Below, one piece after another: positions 16,872 through 26,115 of a DNA stretch of 36,739 nucleotides. The position numbers were made by a program, and so were the translations under genes. Position 1 is the first letter of the stretch. Each line of letters begins with the position of its first letter. The stretch comes from an uncultured Akkermansia sp. (lineage in GTDB: Bacteria > Verrucomicrobiota > Verrucomicrobiia > Verrucomicrobiales > Akkermansiaceae). The notes beneath the pieces are model-generated. The model worked only from the letters and a program-made list of their open reading frames with translations. It was not told where the DNA came from and did not search any database. The DNA lies in NCBI GenBank assembly GCA_947629715.1, contig CANRET010000016.1, positions 1 through 36,739 on the forward strand. Direction: 5' to 3'.

Positions 16872-19800
16872 ATGATGAGAAAGGCGTACACATACACAGT
16901 AAGCAACAGTTCTCCCTCCAGGCAGGCACCGCAGTACAAAGTGCGTGGGAAAGGGGGAACGACCGGGGAACTCAGGGTGACGTATAAGCATGACTACCCT
17001 GCGTACCCGACGAATGTGTTGAACAGTCCTCGAAGACAAGTAAGAGCGTGTGGAGGAGGGGCATCTGGAATCTCAGACGTTCGCGTGGAGGGGAGTGTCC
17101 GAGATTCCGGGGCAATTACGATGGGCGGAAAAACGCTGAGATCCGTGGCCGTGGCGCGTGGCGGCGAGGGAGGAGAGATATTTGACGGGGGCTTTAAGTT
17201 ACCCGATGGACTCTACGGACTTGCTTTGCAGCAATACTTGAGGGATTGTGATGAGGGACAGCAAGGTTCATATTTTGACGCGACTCTGTCAGATGTCGAG
17301 GAGGTGGAGACTGAACCGGAAGATAATGAGGAAGAGGAAGAGGAGGAGACATGTGATGAATGTGACGAGGGGTGCGAATCCAGTGATGGTGGAGGTTCGG
17401 CGCAAGCCAGATCAAGCATTGGACGTGTGATGCTGCGTGCCGACGGAAGAGGAGAGAGTACATCGGGAGGAAGCGCAGCAGTGCGGTATTCATCGGCGAA
17501 GCGGATGAAATGGTCGGTTCAGTTTGGTGTGTTTCGAGGATTGTCGGGTGTGCCGGCGGGGAGGTTGCAGATAGCAAAACAACGGGAATACGAGGCGAAA
17601 CTCGGTCGGGTGGATGGGTTGGCCTATGCTCATCCTCTGGCGGCAACTCTTGAGGTGCCGGAAGGGGGAGTGAAGAACGGTGAAATGGTAGCTCTTTGTC
17701 GAGGGAGCGGACGCCTCAACTACATGCTGGATGCATCGGGAGTTGCCTTTTTCCCGGTGGGCGCTTCCCAGCAAACAAAGACTGTCCTGGCGCCGGTGAA
17801 GAAGATGAGCCGTGCGGCGGAAGACGCATGCGCGTTGAGTGAGGCGAACTACATTCGCGCTTCCTACACGGACGGATCAGCCGCCTTCTTTGACTTGAAG
17901 AATGGGCAGAGCATGGGATTCATTAGTTCCGAAGGCAAGGAACTGAACAGCGAGCAGGCGCTGCAATATCTCAACATCATGCGCGATGAAGGAGGAACAA
18001 TTCGGCAAATTTGGAATGCATGGGATGGATTGGCGGACATTGTGGAAGTTGATGAGAATGACCCGTCAGCGGGGTACAGCATCCGAATTTATCCGCCGGC
18101 GCAGGTGGAGGAACCCTCGGGAGAAGGGGAACTTTTCACCGCAACCGGGGAGCCGGTGCGCGTTTTTACGGTGCGAGGAAATGATGAGGAATACTCTCTG
18201 CGCATCGCTGAGCGAGATATGACCCTGCCGGAGAGTATGGGGGAGTACGTCACCACGTGGAAATGGGCGCACGAGGCGTGGAGTCAGACGACAGGGGAAG
18301 GAGCGGAAGCGGTGGAGAAGCATCGCGAGGCGGCGCAGCTGGATGAGACGCATTACAGCGTTGTGGAAAGCCTGCGCAAGAATGACGTCGAAGCTCTCCG
18401 CACCTATGAGGAATACGAGGAGGGAATCACGGGCAACCTGCTCAGGAAGCGCATCGTGGGATACGAGCATGCGGGGGCACGCACCACGACCTATGAGTAC
18501 AACGATATGGGTCAGCTCATTAAAACGGTGGACCCCGGAGGCGGCGTTTCTGAAAATGTCTATGATCCGCAGGGGCGTCCCACGGTGCAAAGTTCACCAT
18601 GGCGGGAGACCGACGTGCAGAATTACCACACGGAGTATCGCAGTGACAAGGATGTTTACAGCACGGAGCCGATCAGGACGGAGCACACGTACGATAAACC
18701 CGGAGAGGTGGGCATTGCGCTGACGGAGGAATACACCTATACGGAGCAGAATCATGTCAAACGCGTTGAGAAGCGTACGCGGTGCGAAGCTAACACTCTT
18801 CTCTCCGTGAAAGAAACGTGGCTGGCCGATGCACCGGGGGAATTTGCCGCCGGAAGGATCAAGATGGAGCAGGCGGCTGACGGCACGCAGACTCATTACA
18901 GCTACGCTGCAGCGGTAGGAAAGTACAACGCCCTCTACAGCGTTACAGCTGAGGTGCGGGATGAAGAAGGTAAACTCGTTGTCGGGCAGAGCACGCGGCG
19001 CGTGAGCTACGTCACGGAGGAGGGCAACACCGTACGCGAGGAAAGCTATGTGCTGGCAGCGGAAGATCATTGGCAGCTCACCAATGGCGCCACCATGGAG
19101 TACGATGTGCTCAATCGCCGCATAGCCACGCGCTGGGACAATGGGAGGAGTGAGTCCCAGGTGCTTACCTGCCAGGGTGAGCCGCTTCGTCGGGTGAATG
19201 CCGATGGCGTGGTGACCACCTACGCGTATGACAGTGCGAGGCAGCTTATTGAAACCACGCGCAGCGCCGTGTACGATGGCGATATTTGCATCACCCCGGA
19301 AATCATCACTGAGTACGAGCGGGACGCCGCCGGGCATGCGCTGAAAACGACGGAGCGCATCGGGGCTCTCACACGCAGTACGAGTATGCGCTACGACCTG
19401 CAGGGGCGTGTTATTGAGCAGACCGACGCCTTGGGGCGCATCACTTCCTTCGCATACAGTGAAGATGGCCTCACCACCACGGTCACCACCCCGGGCGGGG
19501 CGGAACAGATTACACGGCACAACCCCGATGGGACCATTGCCGAGGAAAGCGGCAGCGGGCAACGTCATTTGCTCTATGCGTATGACTACGCTTGGGGCAT
19601 TCGCCGCACCACGTTCCTGCCGGATGGGGTGACCAAAGTTCAGGTGCGCACGGTCAACGCGCTCAACCAGCGCGTGCTGCTGCGCGAGGCCACTTCGCTG
19701 GGGAACGCCACGATGCTCGACACGCGCCGCACCTACAATGCCAAGGGTCAACTGGTGCGCGAAAAAGTGGGCCCTCTCGCTCCCACGACCTTTGCCTACG

Positions 19801-22640
19801 ACGGCATGGGCGCCCTCAGTTGCCGCACCACGCTTCTCGCGGAGAGTGAAGCGGATGATCCCACAAAGAACCGCATCAGCAAGTTCCAATATTCTTTCGA
19901 AGTTGGAGATGATGACTCAGTGTACCGTGTGACCACAATGGAGCGCAGCAACGTGGCAGGAGAATGGCTTACGAGTGTGCAGCGCGAGCTTATTTCCCAA
20001 CTCTCTCCTGCTACGGAGAGCAAAACCGCTGTCACAGATGAGTATGGCAAGACGACCACGACGTGGACAGATTACGGCAGCGGCACACAGCGCATTGAGC
20101 ATCGACAGATTCCAACGAGCAGCATCATCGCTGAGGCGATCATCTGGGATGGCTTTGTCACTTCCGACAGGGACAACGTTGGCATCGAAAACCGTTTCAC
20201 GCGTCATTACGGGGATAGAGGCGTTACTTTCACCGCAACGGATGGGCGCGGCAACACAACCACCACAACGACGGATATCATTGAGAGAACGATCAAGACG
20301 GAGAACGCTGCCGGCAATACGACGACCACCGAATACTGCCCGTGGAACAACGAGCCTGCTGTCATCACGGACGCACTGGGCTTTACCGCCTGCGCAGAAT
20401 ACGATTCCCGCAACCGCAAAGTGGCAGAGTTTGGTACGGGAGTGCAACCGGTCGTGTACGAGTATGATGATGCAAACCGTCTGGTAGCCACGACCACGTG
20501 GCGGGATGCTCAGCAGGTGATTGCCACCGACCCCCGCGGCATGGAGGGCGGCGACATCACGCGGTGGGAGTACGATGACGCTTCCGGACTCGAGCTGAAA
20601 AAGATTTATGCGGATGGCCAGGGGAATACAATGACTTACAATAACGCAAACCGCCCTGCCACTCTTCTCAACGCACGAGGCGTGCTCACCACGTACGCAT
20701 ACAACAGTTCTCTGGGCGTGGTGAACAAAATCACCTATTCGGACGCTCCGGACGCCACGCTGACCGTCCGCTACAACATAGCGGGCAAACCCTTGCAGAT
20801 CAAGGATGCGGCAGGCACTCACACATTCACATACAATCGTTATGACCTCCAGGAGACAGAATCCCGGGCGGTAGATGGCGCCAAGTTCACCCTGCAAGAG
20901 GCTTACGATGAATACGGTCGCAGCGTCGGCTTCTCCCTGCTGAAAGGTGGCAGTGCGGTACACACTGTTAGTACCGGCTATGCACAAGATGGGCGCATCG
21001 CCACAGCAGGTTTCCGCCATGCCAATTCGGATCGCACGTGCCACTTTGCTTATCTGGCGGGCAGCAACCTTCTCGCTCAGCTCACCCTTTCCAACGGCAT
21101 GACGCTCTCTCAAACCTGGGAGGAAAAGCGGGATCTGCTCACGGAGATGAACTACATGCGCGGCGGCACGCTCGTTACCTCCCGTAGCTACGAATACGAC
21201 CCCCTCGCTCGTCCCACTTCGCGCGGCACCTATTACCCCGGCAAACAGCATCTGAAACTCATCGCCAGCTTCGGCTATAACGATCGCTCAGAACTCACCG
21301 CCGCTAAGCTCGATGCTTCCCCCTACGCCTACGCCTACGACAACGTCGGTAACCGCATCTCTGCCCGGGAGGACACCGAACAAATCACCTACGAAGCCAA
21401 TAAGCTGAATCAATACACGCTCATCAAGACGAATGGCGCCGATTTCATCCCTGACTTCGATGCGGATGGCAATCAGACTCTCATCCAAACTTCCACCGGT
21501 ATCTGGCACGTCACTTACAACGCTCAAAACCGCGCCACTCGCTACGAAAGCGCGGATGGCTCCACCATCATCACCTGCGTCTATGACTACATGGGGCGGC
21601 GCGTGCGCAAGCAGGTGGTCAAGGATGGCGTCACCACGCTTGACGATCGTTTCTTTTACCGTGGATACTTGCAGGTGGCTGCCTATGACTGGCTTCCCGC
21701 CACGAAGACTTCTCGCTGCTTTCTCGTCTGGGATCCCACTCAATCTGTCGCGACGCGTCCGCTGGCCATCCGTACCGGCGGCACGGCCTACGCCTATGGT
21801 TGGGACTTGACGAAGAACATCTGCGAGCTCTACGGTCCCAACGGTTACATTGTCAACCGCTACGCTTACACTCCATTCGGCAGCGTTACCCAAACTGAGG
21901 GTTCGGTCAATCAACCTTTCACTTGGAGCAGCGAATACCTCGACTCCGATCTCGCCCTTGTCTATTACAACTTCCGCTACTACAACCCGTGTGATGGTAG
22001 ATGGACGCGGAGGGATCCGATAGGAGAAAGAGCTTCTTATTCAGCCTATGGAAATGCTGCTCCTTTTGTTGTGGATATCCTTGGTTTGTACGCGGTTCTC
22101 TGTTTTGCCTACGATGCAGGCAAAATCATTGCAGTTGACAGGGATAATCCAACTGATCAGATCGAAGTAGACAATGTTTTTTCTGGCAATGGCGATGATA
22201 TCAATAATCCCAATTCACAACACCTAGAAGATCGTGGCCCCATTCCAGAGGGAGTATATTGGATCGGCGAACAACGCGTTGTACATGGTCGTGAAAGGTG
22301 GAGACGCTTGTACGGCGATGATGGAAAAGGAGGAAAATCATATACCGATGTCCAGGTGTATGATCCAAATACGAGACAAAGAATAACCAGAGGAGGTCTT
22401 AATTTACATGTGGGTACCCGCAGTAATGGATGTGTAACAGTAACTTCTGAGATTCCCGAGGGGAGCCCAGGGTATCCACAGAGTGGAGATTATGACAGAC
22501 TAAACAATTTTATAGAACAAAAGGGTAAGCAGACACCTTTTCATAATCCACGCAGATATAAAGACACGTATCACGGCGTTATGGTGGTTGTCAGGTGCGA
22601 GAAACAATGTGAAAAAGCAATAGAAAATCTGATATCATGA
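16872..22640 (+). CDS. RHS-repeat polymorphic toxin with L,D-transpeptidase-like (Tlde1/DUF2778-like) C-terminal tip
   Basis: The 1922-residue protein lacks a recognisable signal peptide or PAAR domain. Its first ~500 residues are unassigned and include an acid/Cys run (EEEEEETCDECDEGCE, near residue 160). From about residue 530 to 1720 it is a long RHS/YD-repeat shell (TTTYEYNDMGQLIKTVDPGG; YAYDNVGNRISA; LVYYNFRYYNPCDGRW). The core ends near residue 1738 at the DILGLY hinge. The ~180-residue tip holds GPIPEGVYWIG and LHVGTRSNGCVTV, with H1846 and C1854 placed like the catalytic pair of L,D-transpeptidases and Tlde1 toxins, which attack peptidoglycan. The tip is visibly more AT-rich than the core. 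The next gene overlaps it by ATGA. Delivery route is not encoded here. Confidence 0.9.
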   Translation: MMRKAYTYTVSNSSPSRQAPQYKVRGKGGTTGELRVTYKHDYPAYPTNVLNSPRRQVRACGGGASGISDVRVEGSVRDSGAITMGGKTLRSVAVARGGEGGEIFDGGFKLPDGLYGLALQQYLRDCDEGQQGSYFDATLSDVEEVETEPEDNEEEEEEETCDECDEGCESSDGGGSAQARSSIGRVMLRADGRGESTSGGSAAVRYSSAKRMKWSVQFGVFRGLSGVPAGRLQIAKQREYEAKLGRVDGLAYAHPLAATLEVPEGGVKNGEMVALCRGSGRLNYMLDASGVAFFPVGASQQTKTVLAPVKKMSRAAEDACALSEANYIRASYTDGSAAFFDLKNGQSMGFISSEGKELNSEQALQYLNIMRDEGGTIRQIWNAWDGLADIVEVDENDPSAGYSIRIYPPAQVEEPSGEGELFTATGEPVRVFTVRGNDEEYSLRIAERDMTLPESMGEYVTTWKWAHEAWSQTTGEGAEAVEKHREAAQLDETHYSVVESLRKNDVEALRTYEEYEEGITGNLLRKRIVGYEHAGARTTTYEYNDMGQLIKTVDPGGGVSENVYDPQGRPTVQSSPWRETDVQNYHTEYRSDKDVYSTEPIRTEHTYDKPGEVGIALTEEYTYTEQNHVKRVEKRTRCEANTLLSVKETWLADAPGEFAAGRIKMEQAADGTQTHYSYAAAVGKYNALYSVTAEVRDEEGKLVVGQSTRRVSYVTEEGNTVREESYVLAAEDHWQLTNGATMEYDVLNRRIATRWDNGRSESQVLTCQGEPLRRVNADGVVTTYAYDSARQLIETTRSAVYDGDICITPEIITEYERDAAGHALKTTERIGALTRSTSMRYDLQGRVIEQTDALGRITSFAYSEDGLTTTVTTPGGAEQITRHNPDGTIAEESGSGQRHLLYAYDYAWGIRRTTFLPDGVTKVQVRTVNALNQRVLLREATSLGNATMLDTRRTYNAKGQLVREKVGPLAPTTFAYDGMGALSCRTTLLAESEADDPTKNRISKFQYSFEVGDDDSVYRVTTMERSNVAGEWLTSVQRELISQLSPATESKTAVTDEYGKTTTTWTDYGSGTQRIEHRQIPTSSIIAEAIIWDGFVTSDRDNVGIENRFTRHYGDRGVTFTATDGRGNTTTTTTDIIERTIKTENAAGNTTTTEYCPWNNEPAVITDALGFTACAEYDSRNRKVAEFGTGVQPVVYEYDDANRLVATTTWRDAQQVIATDPRGMEGGDITRWEYDDASGLELKKIYADGQGNTMTYNNANRPATLLNARGVLTTYAYNSSLGVVNKITYSDAPDATLTVRYNIAGKPLQIKDAAGTHTFTYNRYDLQETESRAVDGAKFTLQEAYDEYGRSVGFSLLKGGSAVHTVSTGYAQDGRIATAGFRHANSDRTCHFAYLAGSNLLAQLTLSNGMTLSQTWEEKRDLLTEMNYMRGGTLVTSRSYEYDPLARPTSRGTYYPGKQHLKLIASFGYNDRSELTAAKLDASPYAYAYDNVGNRISAREDTEQITYEANKLNQYTLIKTNGADFIPDFDADGNQTLIQTSTGIWHVTYNAQNRATRYESADGSTIITCVYDYMGRRVRKQVVKDGVTTLDDRFFYRGYLQVAAYDWLPATKTSRCFLVWDPTQSVATRPLAIRTGGTAYAYGWDLTKNICELYGPNGYIVNRYAYTPFGSVTQTEGSVNQPFTWSSEYLDSDLALVYYNFRYYNPCDGRWTRRDPIGERASYSAYGNAAPFVVDILGLYAVLCFAYDAGKIIAVDRDNPTDQIEVDNVFSGNGDDINNPNSQHLEDRGPIPEGVYWIGEQRVVHGRERWRRLYGDDGKGGKSYTDVQVYDPNTRQRITRGGLNLHVGTRSNGCVTVTSEIPEGSPGYPQSGDYDRLNNFIEQKGKQTPFHNPRRYKDTYHGVMVVVRCEKQCEKAIENLIS
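21509..21934 (+). repeat. RHS-core direct repeat, copy 1
   Basis: These 426 bp are identical, base for base by eye, to 28169-28594, at an offset of exactly 6660. Upstream the two copies differ only by scattered substitutions; downstream they diverge sharply four bases into the codon run after WSSE. The identity suggests recent gene conversion or tip exchange. Confidence 0.93.
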
Positions 22641-23491
22641 AAATCATCGTTCACCTCGTTACTTTTATCTTATTTGTCATGGTAATGTTCGATATGGCTA
22701 AGGCAACGGAGCAACTCACGCCAAGTGCAGAGCTTGTGCAGAGATTGGTACAGATAGCGGTCGCCAAGGACGAGGTTGGAGAAGCCGTGAGCAAAGGCAA
22801 GGACAACATAGAATTATCAGATATCCGCAGGGGGTTGGAAGAAGAAGGGTATGCAGAAGTTGAGAAAGTTATTGAAAGAGAGGGCGACGTTCGAACTCTC
22901 TATGTGGCCATCGTTTCGTTGTATGAGGAATTTAATCTCATGGAAAACGTACACGACAGAATCTTGTTTGAAGCAAGAGAGCTTCTGGAAATACAACTTG
23001 CCAAACAAGGAACGGAAGAAGCTTATCGATATTTCATGCGTTTGAAGCCCCATTACGGGCACGATGGCGCCGGATCGACTCATTACGGACTCATGGAGTT
23101 GCGATACCTGAAGAAATACTCTCAAATTCCAAAAGTTTTGCTGGAATTGAGTGATGAAAAAGCGAGCATCGGAGAGCTTGAGGCACTGCTTGCTTTGGCG
23201 CGTATGTACGCGGATGGACAGATCCCAAACGCCAGATATAAGCATCTTTATACGGCAGTTGTCGTGGCCGCACTTAAAAGGGGGAATGCGTGTGCAAAAC
23301 GAATAGTGGCAAAATGGCACACGAAAGCAGCCGAGCAAAATGATGTGGAGACGATGATGCTTTTGGCTGATATGTATATGAATGATGAATTCCGGCTTCA
23401 AGATCTTGAGAAGGGAGTGTATTGGTTGAAGAAAGCGGCGGCAGCTGGTGACCAAGAAGCGAAAGAGAAGCTGATGCGCTTCGAAAAATGA
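22637..23491 (+). CDS. Exported Sel1-repeat protein, probable immunity protein for the RHS tip
   Basis: The 284-residue product begins with a signal peptide (MKIIVHLVTFILFVMVMF...AKA), so it should act outside the cytoplasm. The middle is helical and unassigned; the last ~75 residues contain Sel1-like repeats (AEQNDVETMMLLADMYMNDE, KGVYWLKKAAAAGDQEAKEK). Its ATG sits inside the RHS stop (ATGA, 4-nt overlap), the usual arrangement for a toxin and its immunity protein. A periplasmic protein fits a peptidoglycan-attacking tip. The C-terminal repeat closely matches the third repeat type of the Sel1 protein downstream. A shortened copy occurs at 35338. Confidence 0.82.
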   Translation: MKIIVHLVTFILFVMVMFDMAKATEQLTPSAELVQRLVQIAVAKDEVGEAVSKGKDNIELSDIRRGLEEEGYAEVEKVIEREGDVRTLYVAIVSLYEEFNLMENVHDRILFEARELLEIQLAKQGTEEAYRYFMRLKPHYGHDGAGSTHYGLMELRYLKKYSQIPKVLLELSDEKASIGELEALLALARMYADGQIPNARYKHLYTAVVVAALKRGNACAKRIVAKWHTKAAEQNDVETMMLLADMYMNDEFRLQDLEKGVYWLKKAAAAGDQEAKEKLMRFEK

Positions 23492-23650
23492 GCAGAACAA
23501 GAAAGAGTATTCCGGAAAAATATGAAGAAGATGAAGGAAAAACTGGCAAGAAGGTCAAAACTGGGGCAGAGTGACGACGAATCAATGATGTCAAAACGTC
23601 CCGGTAGTGTTTCACCTCCAATTTCACGAGAAGTTCTTACCACAAACACC

Positions 23651-26077
23651 ATGAAAACAATTCTTATTTCCTTTCTCTTCTTCTCTCTCATAGGTTTGGT
23701 TGCAGGGGAGGATTTGCAGAAATTGCCGCTGACTGAGCTGGAACAGCAGGCGCAGGCAGGAGGAGCGGAGGCGCAGGCCGAGTTGGCGTACAGGTATGCG
23801 AACGGGGAAGGAACAGAAAAAAATTATGAAAAGGCGTTTGATTTAGCTAAAAAAGCGGCAGAGAAAGGGAATATAAAAGGTATGAGGGTGCTGGGCGGTC
23901 TTTATTTGGTAGGAGTGGGAGGGGCAGACAAAGATGAACAGAAAGGGGCAAAATTGATACAACAGGCGGCAGAAGCAGGTGATGAAATGGCGCAAATGAA
24001 ATTAGGAGTGATGCTTTATGTAGGAATGGGAATCCAAGTCGATAAAAAAGAAGCCGCATATTGGCTTCAGAAAGCGGCCAATCAAGGGAATGTCGAGAGC
24101 AAGACGAAGCTAGGCATCATGTACCTCAAAGGGGAAGGCGTGACGAAAGATCAGACGAGGGGAGTGTCACTTATACGGGAGGCAGAGGAGGCCGGGAGCG
24201 CAGAAGCAAGGGGAGTTATAGGCGTCATGTACCTCAAAGGGGAAGGCGTAGAGAAGGATGAGCAGAAAGGCTTGTCGCTGGTACGAGAAGCGGCAGAGGC
24301 TGGAGACGCACAAGCGCAGAGAAATCTCGCTATCGAGTACATGAATGGGGAAGTTGTGAGAAAGGGTGCAAAGAAGGCCGTCGAATGGTTGACGAAAGCG
24401 GCAGAACAAGATTACGCAGAAGCGATGAGGCTTTTGGCGAGAATGTATATGGGTGATGAATATGGGATTCAGGATTCTGTGAAGGGTATCTATTGGCTGA
24501 AGAGAGCGGCAGAGGAGGGGAACGCTGAGGCAAAGGGAGTTCTAGGCGTCATGTACCTCAAAGGGGAAGGCATTGCGAAAGATGAGGAGAAGGGATTATC
24601 ACTTACGCGAGAGGCAGCGGAAGCCGGGGACGCGGAGGCGCAGAGAAATCTCGCCGTTGTGTACTTGAATGGGGTCATTGTGGAAAAGGATGCAAAGAAG
24701 GCAATCGAATGGTTTACGAAAGCGACCGAACAAGGAGATGCAGCGGCGAGGGGGAGCCTCGGAGTCATGTACCTCAAAGGGGAGGGCGTAGAGAAGGATG
24801 AGGAGAAGGGGATGGCGCTTGTGCGGGATGCAGCGGAGGCGGGGGACGCCAGAGCAAGGAGGCAGCTTGGTTTCATGTACCTTCAAGAGGATAGCGTAGA
24901 GAAGGATGAGAGAAAGGGTTTGTCACTTTTACAGGATGCAGCGGCGGCAGGAGACGCGGAAGCGAGGGGATATCTTGGCGCCATGTATATCAATGGAGAA
25001 GGCGAGGCGAAGGATGAGGAGAAAGGCTTGTCGTTGGTTCGGAAGGCAGCGGATGCCGGAGACGCGCAATCACAGAGGAATCTCGCTGTTATATACAGGA
25101 ACGGAGAAATTGTGGAAAGGGATGCAGAAAAGGCAGTTGAATGGTTGACGAAAGCGGCCGAGCAGGATCACGTAGAAGCGATGAGGCTTTTAGCTGACAT
25201 GTACGGGAGCGATGAATATGGGATTAAGGACCCCGAGAAGGAAGTGTATTGGTTGAAGAGAGCAGCGGAGGTCGGAGACGCTGAAGCGAGGGGAAATCTT
25301 GGCGTCATGTATATCAATGGAGAAGGTGTGGCAAAGGATGAGGAGAAAGGCTTGTCGCTGGTTCGGGAGGCAGCAGAGGCAGGGGACGCAAAAGCTCAGA
25401 GGAATCTCGCTGTTATGTACAGGAACGGAGACATTGTGGAAAAGGATGCAGAAAAGGCAGTCGAATGGTTTACAGAAGCGGCCGAGCAGGAGCACGTGGA
25501 AGCGATGATGCTTTTGGTTGACATGTATATGAGTGATGAATATGGCATTCAGGATTCCGAGAAGGGTATCTATTGGCTGAAGAGAGCGGCAGAGGCCGGA
25601 GACGCGGAAGCAAGGGGAAATCTTGGCGCCATGTATATCAATGGAGAAAGCGTAGAGAAGGATGAGGAGAAAGGCTTGTCGCTGGTTCGGGAGGCGGCAG
25701 AGGCAGGAGACGCGCACTCACAGAGGAATCTCGCTGTTATGTACAGGAACGGAGACATTGTGGAAAAGGATGCAGAAAAGGCAGTTGAATGGTTGACGAA
25801 AGCGGCCGAACAGGATCACGTGGAAGCGATGATGCTTTTGGCGAGAATGTATTTAGACGATGAATACGAAATGAGGCAGCCTGAGAAGGCAGTGTATTGG
25901 CTGAGGAAAGCCGCCGAACAGGGAGATGCAGGAGCTCAATACTGTTTAGGGTTGCTTTACCTGAAGGGGATAGGAGTGTCGAAGGACAAGTTTGAGGCTT
26001 CTCGGTGGTTTGAAAAAGCGGCGGCGGCCGGAGACCAAGAAGCGAAAGAGATATTAAAAGCTTTCGATGGGAATTGA
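23651..26077 (+). CDS. Exported Sel1-repeat (SLR) protein, 21 repeats
   Basis: From ATG 23651 the protein has 808 residues: a signal peptide (MKTILISFLFFSLIGLVAG), a short linker (EDLQKLPLTELEQQAQAGG), then 21 full 36/37-residue Sel1-like repeats and a partial one. I chose this start because it gives a clean signal peptide; the frame is open 43 codons further upstream. Sel1 repeats form alpha-solenoids used for protein binding. Repeats 5-20 alternate in three types, giving a 108-residue (324-bp) higher-order period. The same leader occurs at 32985 and 35943. Being exported and next to an immunity-like gene, it may be a second immunity or scaffold protein; no partner can be read from sequence. 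Confidence 0.88.
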   Translation: MKTILISFLFFSLIGLVAGEDLQKLPLTELEQQAQAGGAEAQAELAYRYANGEGTEKNYEKAFDLAKKAAEKGNIKGMRVLGGLYLVGVGGADKDEQKGAKLIQQAAEAGDEMAQMKLGVMLYVGMGIQVDKKEAAYWLQKAANQGNVESKTKLGIMYLKGEGVTKDQTRGVSLIREAEEAGSAEARGVIGVMYLKGEGVEKDEQKGLSLVREAAEAGDAQAQRNLAIEYMNGEVVRKGAKKAVEWLTKAAEQDYAEAMRLLARMYMGDEYGIQDSVKGIYWLKRAAEEGNAEAKGVLGVMYLKGEGIAKDEEKGLSLTREAAEAGDAEAQRNLAVVYLNGVIVEKDAKKAIEWFTKATEQGDAAARGSLGVMYLKGEGVEKDEEKGMALVRDAAEAGDARARRQLGFMYLQEDSVEKDERKGLSLLQDAAAAGDAEARGYLGAMYINGEGEAKDEEKGLSLVRKAADAGDAQSQRNLAVIYRNGEIVERDAEKAVEWLTKAAEQDHVEAMRLLADMYGSDEYGIKDPEKEVYWLKRAAEVGDAEARGNLGVMYINGEGVAKDEEKGLSLVREAAEAGDAKAQRNLAVMYRNGDIVEKDAEKAVEWFTEAAEQEHVEAMMLLVDMYMSDEYGIQDSEKGIYWLKRAAEAGDAEARGNLGAMYINGESVEKDEEKGLSLVREAAEAGDAHSQRNLAVMYRNGDIVEKDAEKAVEWLTKAAEQDHVEAMMLLARMYLDDEYEMRQPEKAVYWLRKAAEQGDAGAQYCLGLLYLKGIGVSKDKFEASRWFEKAAAAGDQEAKEILKAFDGN
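24200..25927 (+). repeat. Sel1 coding repeats with 324-bp higher-order period
   Basis: Sixteen 108-bp units (repeats 5-20 of the protein) fall into types A (MYLKGEGV...KGLSLVREA), B (RNLAVMYRNG...AVEWLTKAAEQ) and C (LLADMYMSDEYGIQD). The order is ABC AB AAAB C ABC ABC, so full triplets recur. For example, the ATG of MYINGE is at 25307 and again at 25631, exactly 324 bp apart, with near-identical DNA between. This is a substrate for repeat-number change. Confidence 0.85.
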
Positions 26078-26115
26078 GCGGTTAGGGAAAAGAGAAGACG
26101 GCAAGGATTATTGGG

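Noticed and set aside
18594-19889. 431-codon minus-strand frame opposite the RHS gene
   Set aside because: Same reason: a shadow of the RHS repeats.
19917-21251. 444-codon minus-strand frame opposite the RHS gene
   Set aside because: It mirrors repetitive RHS codons; no domain or start signal supports it.
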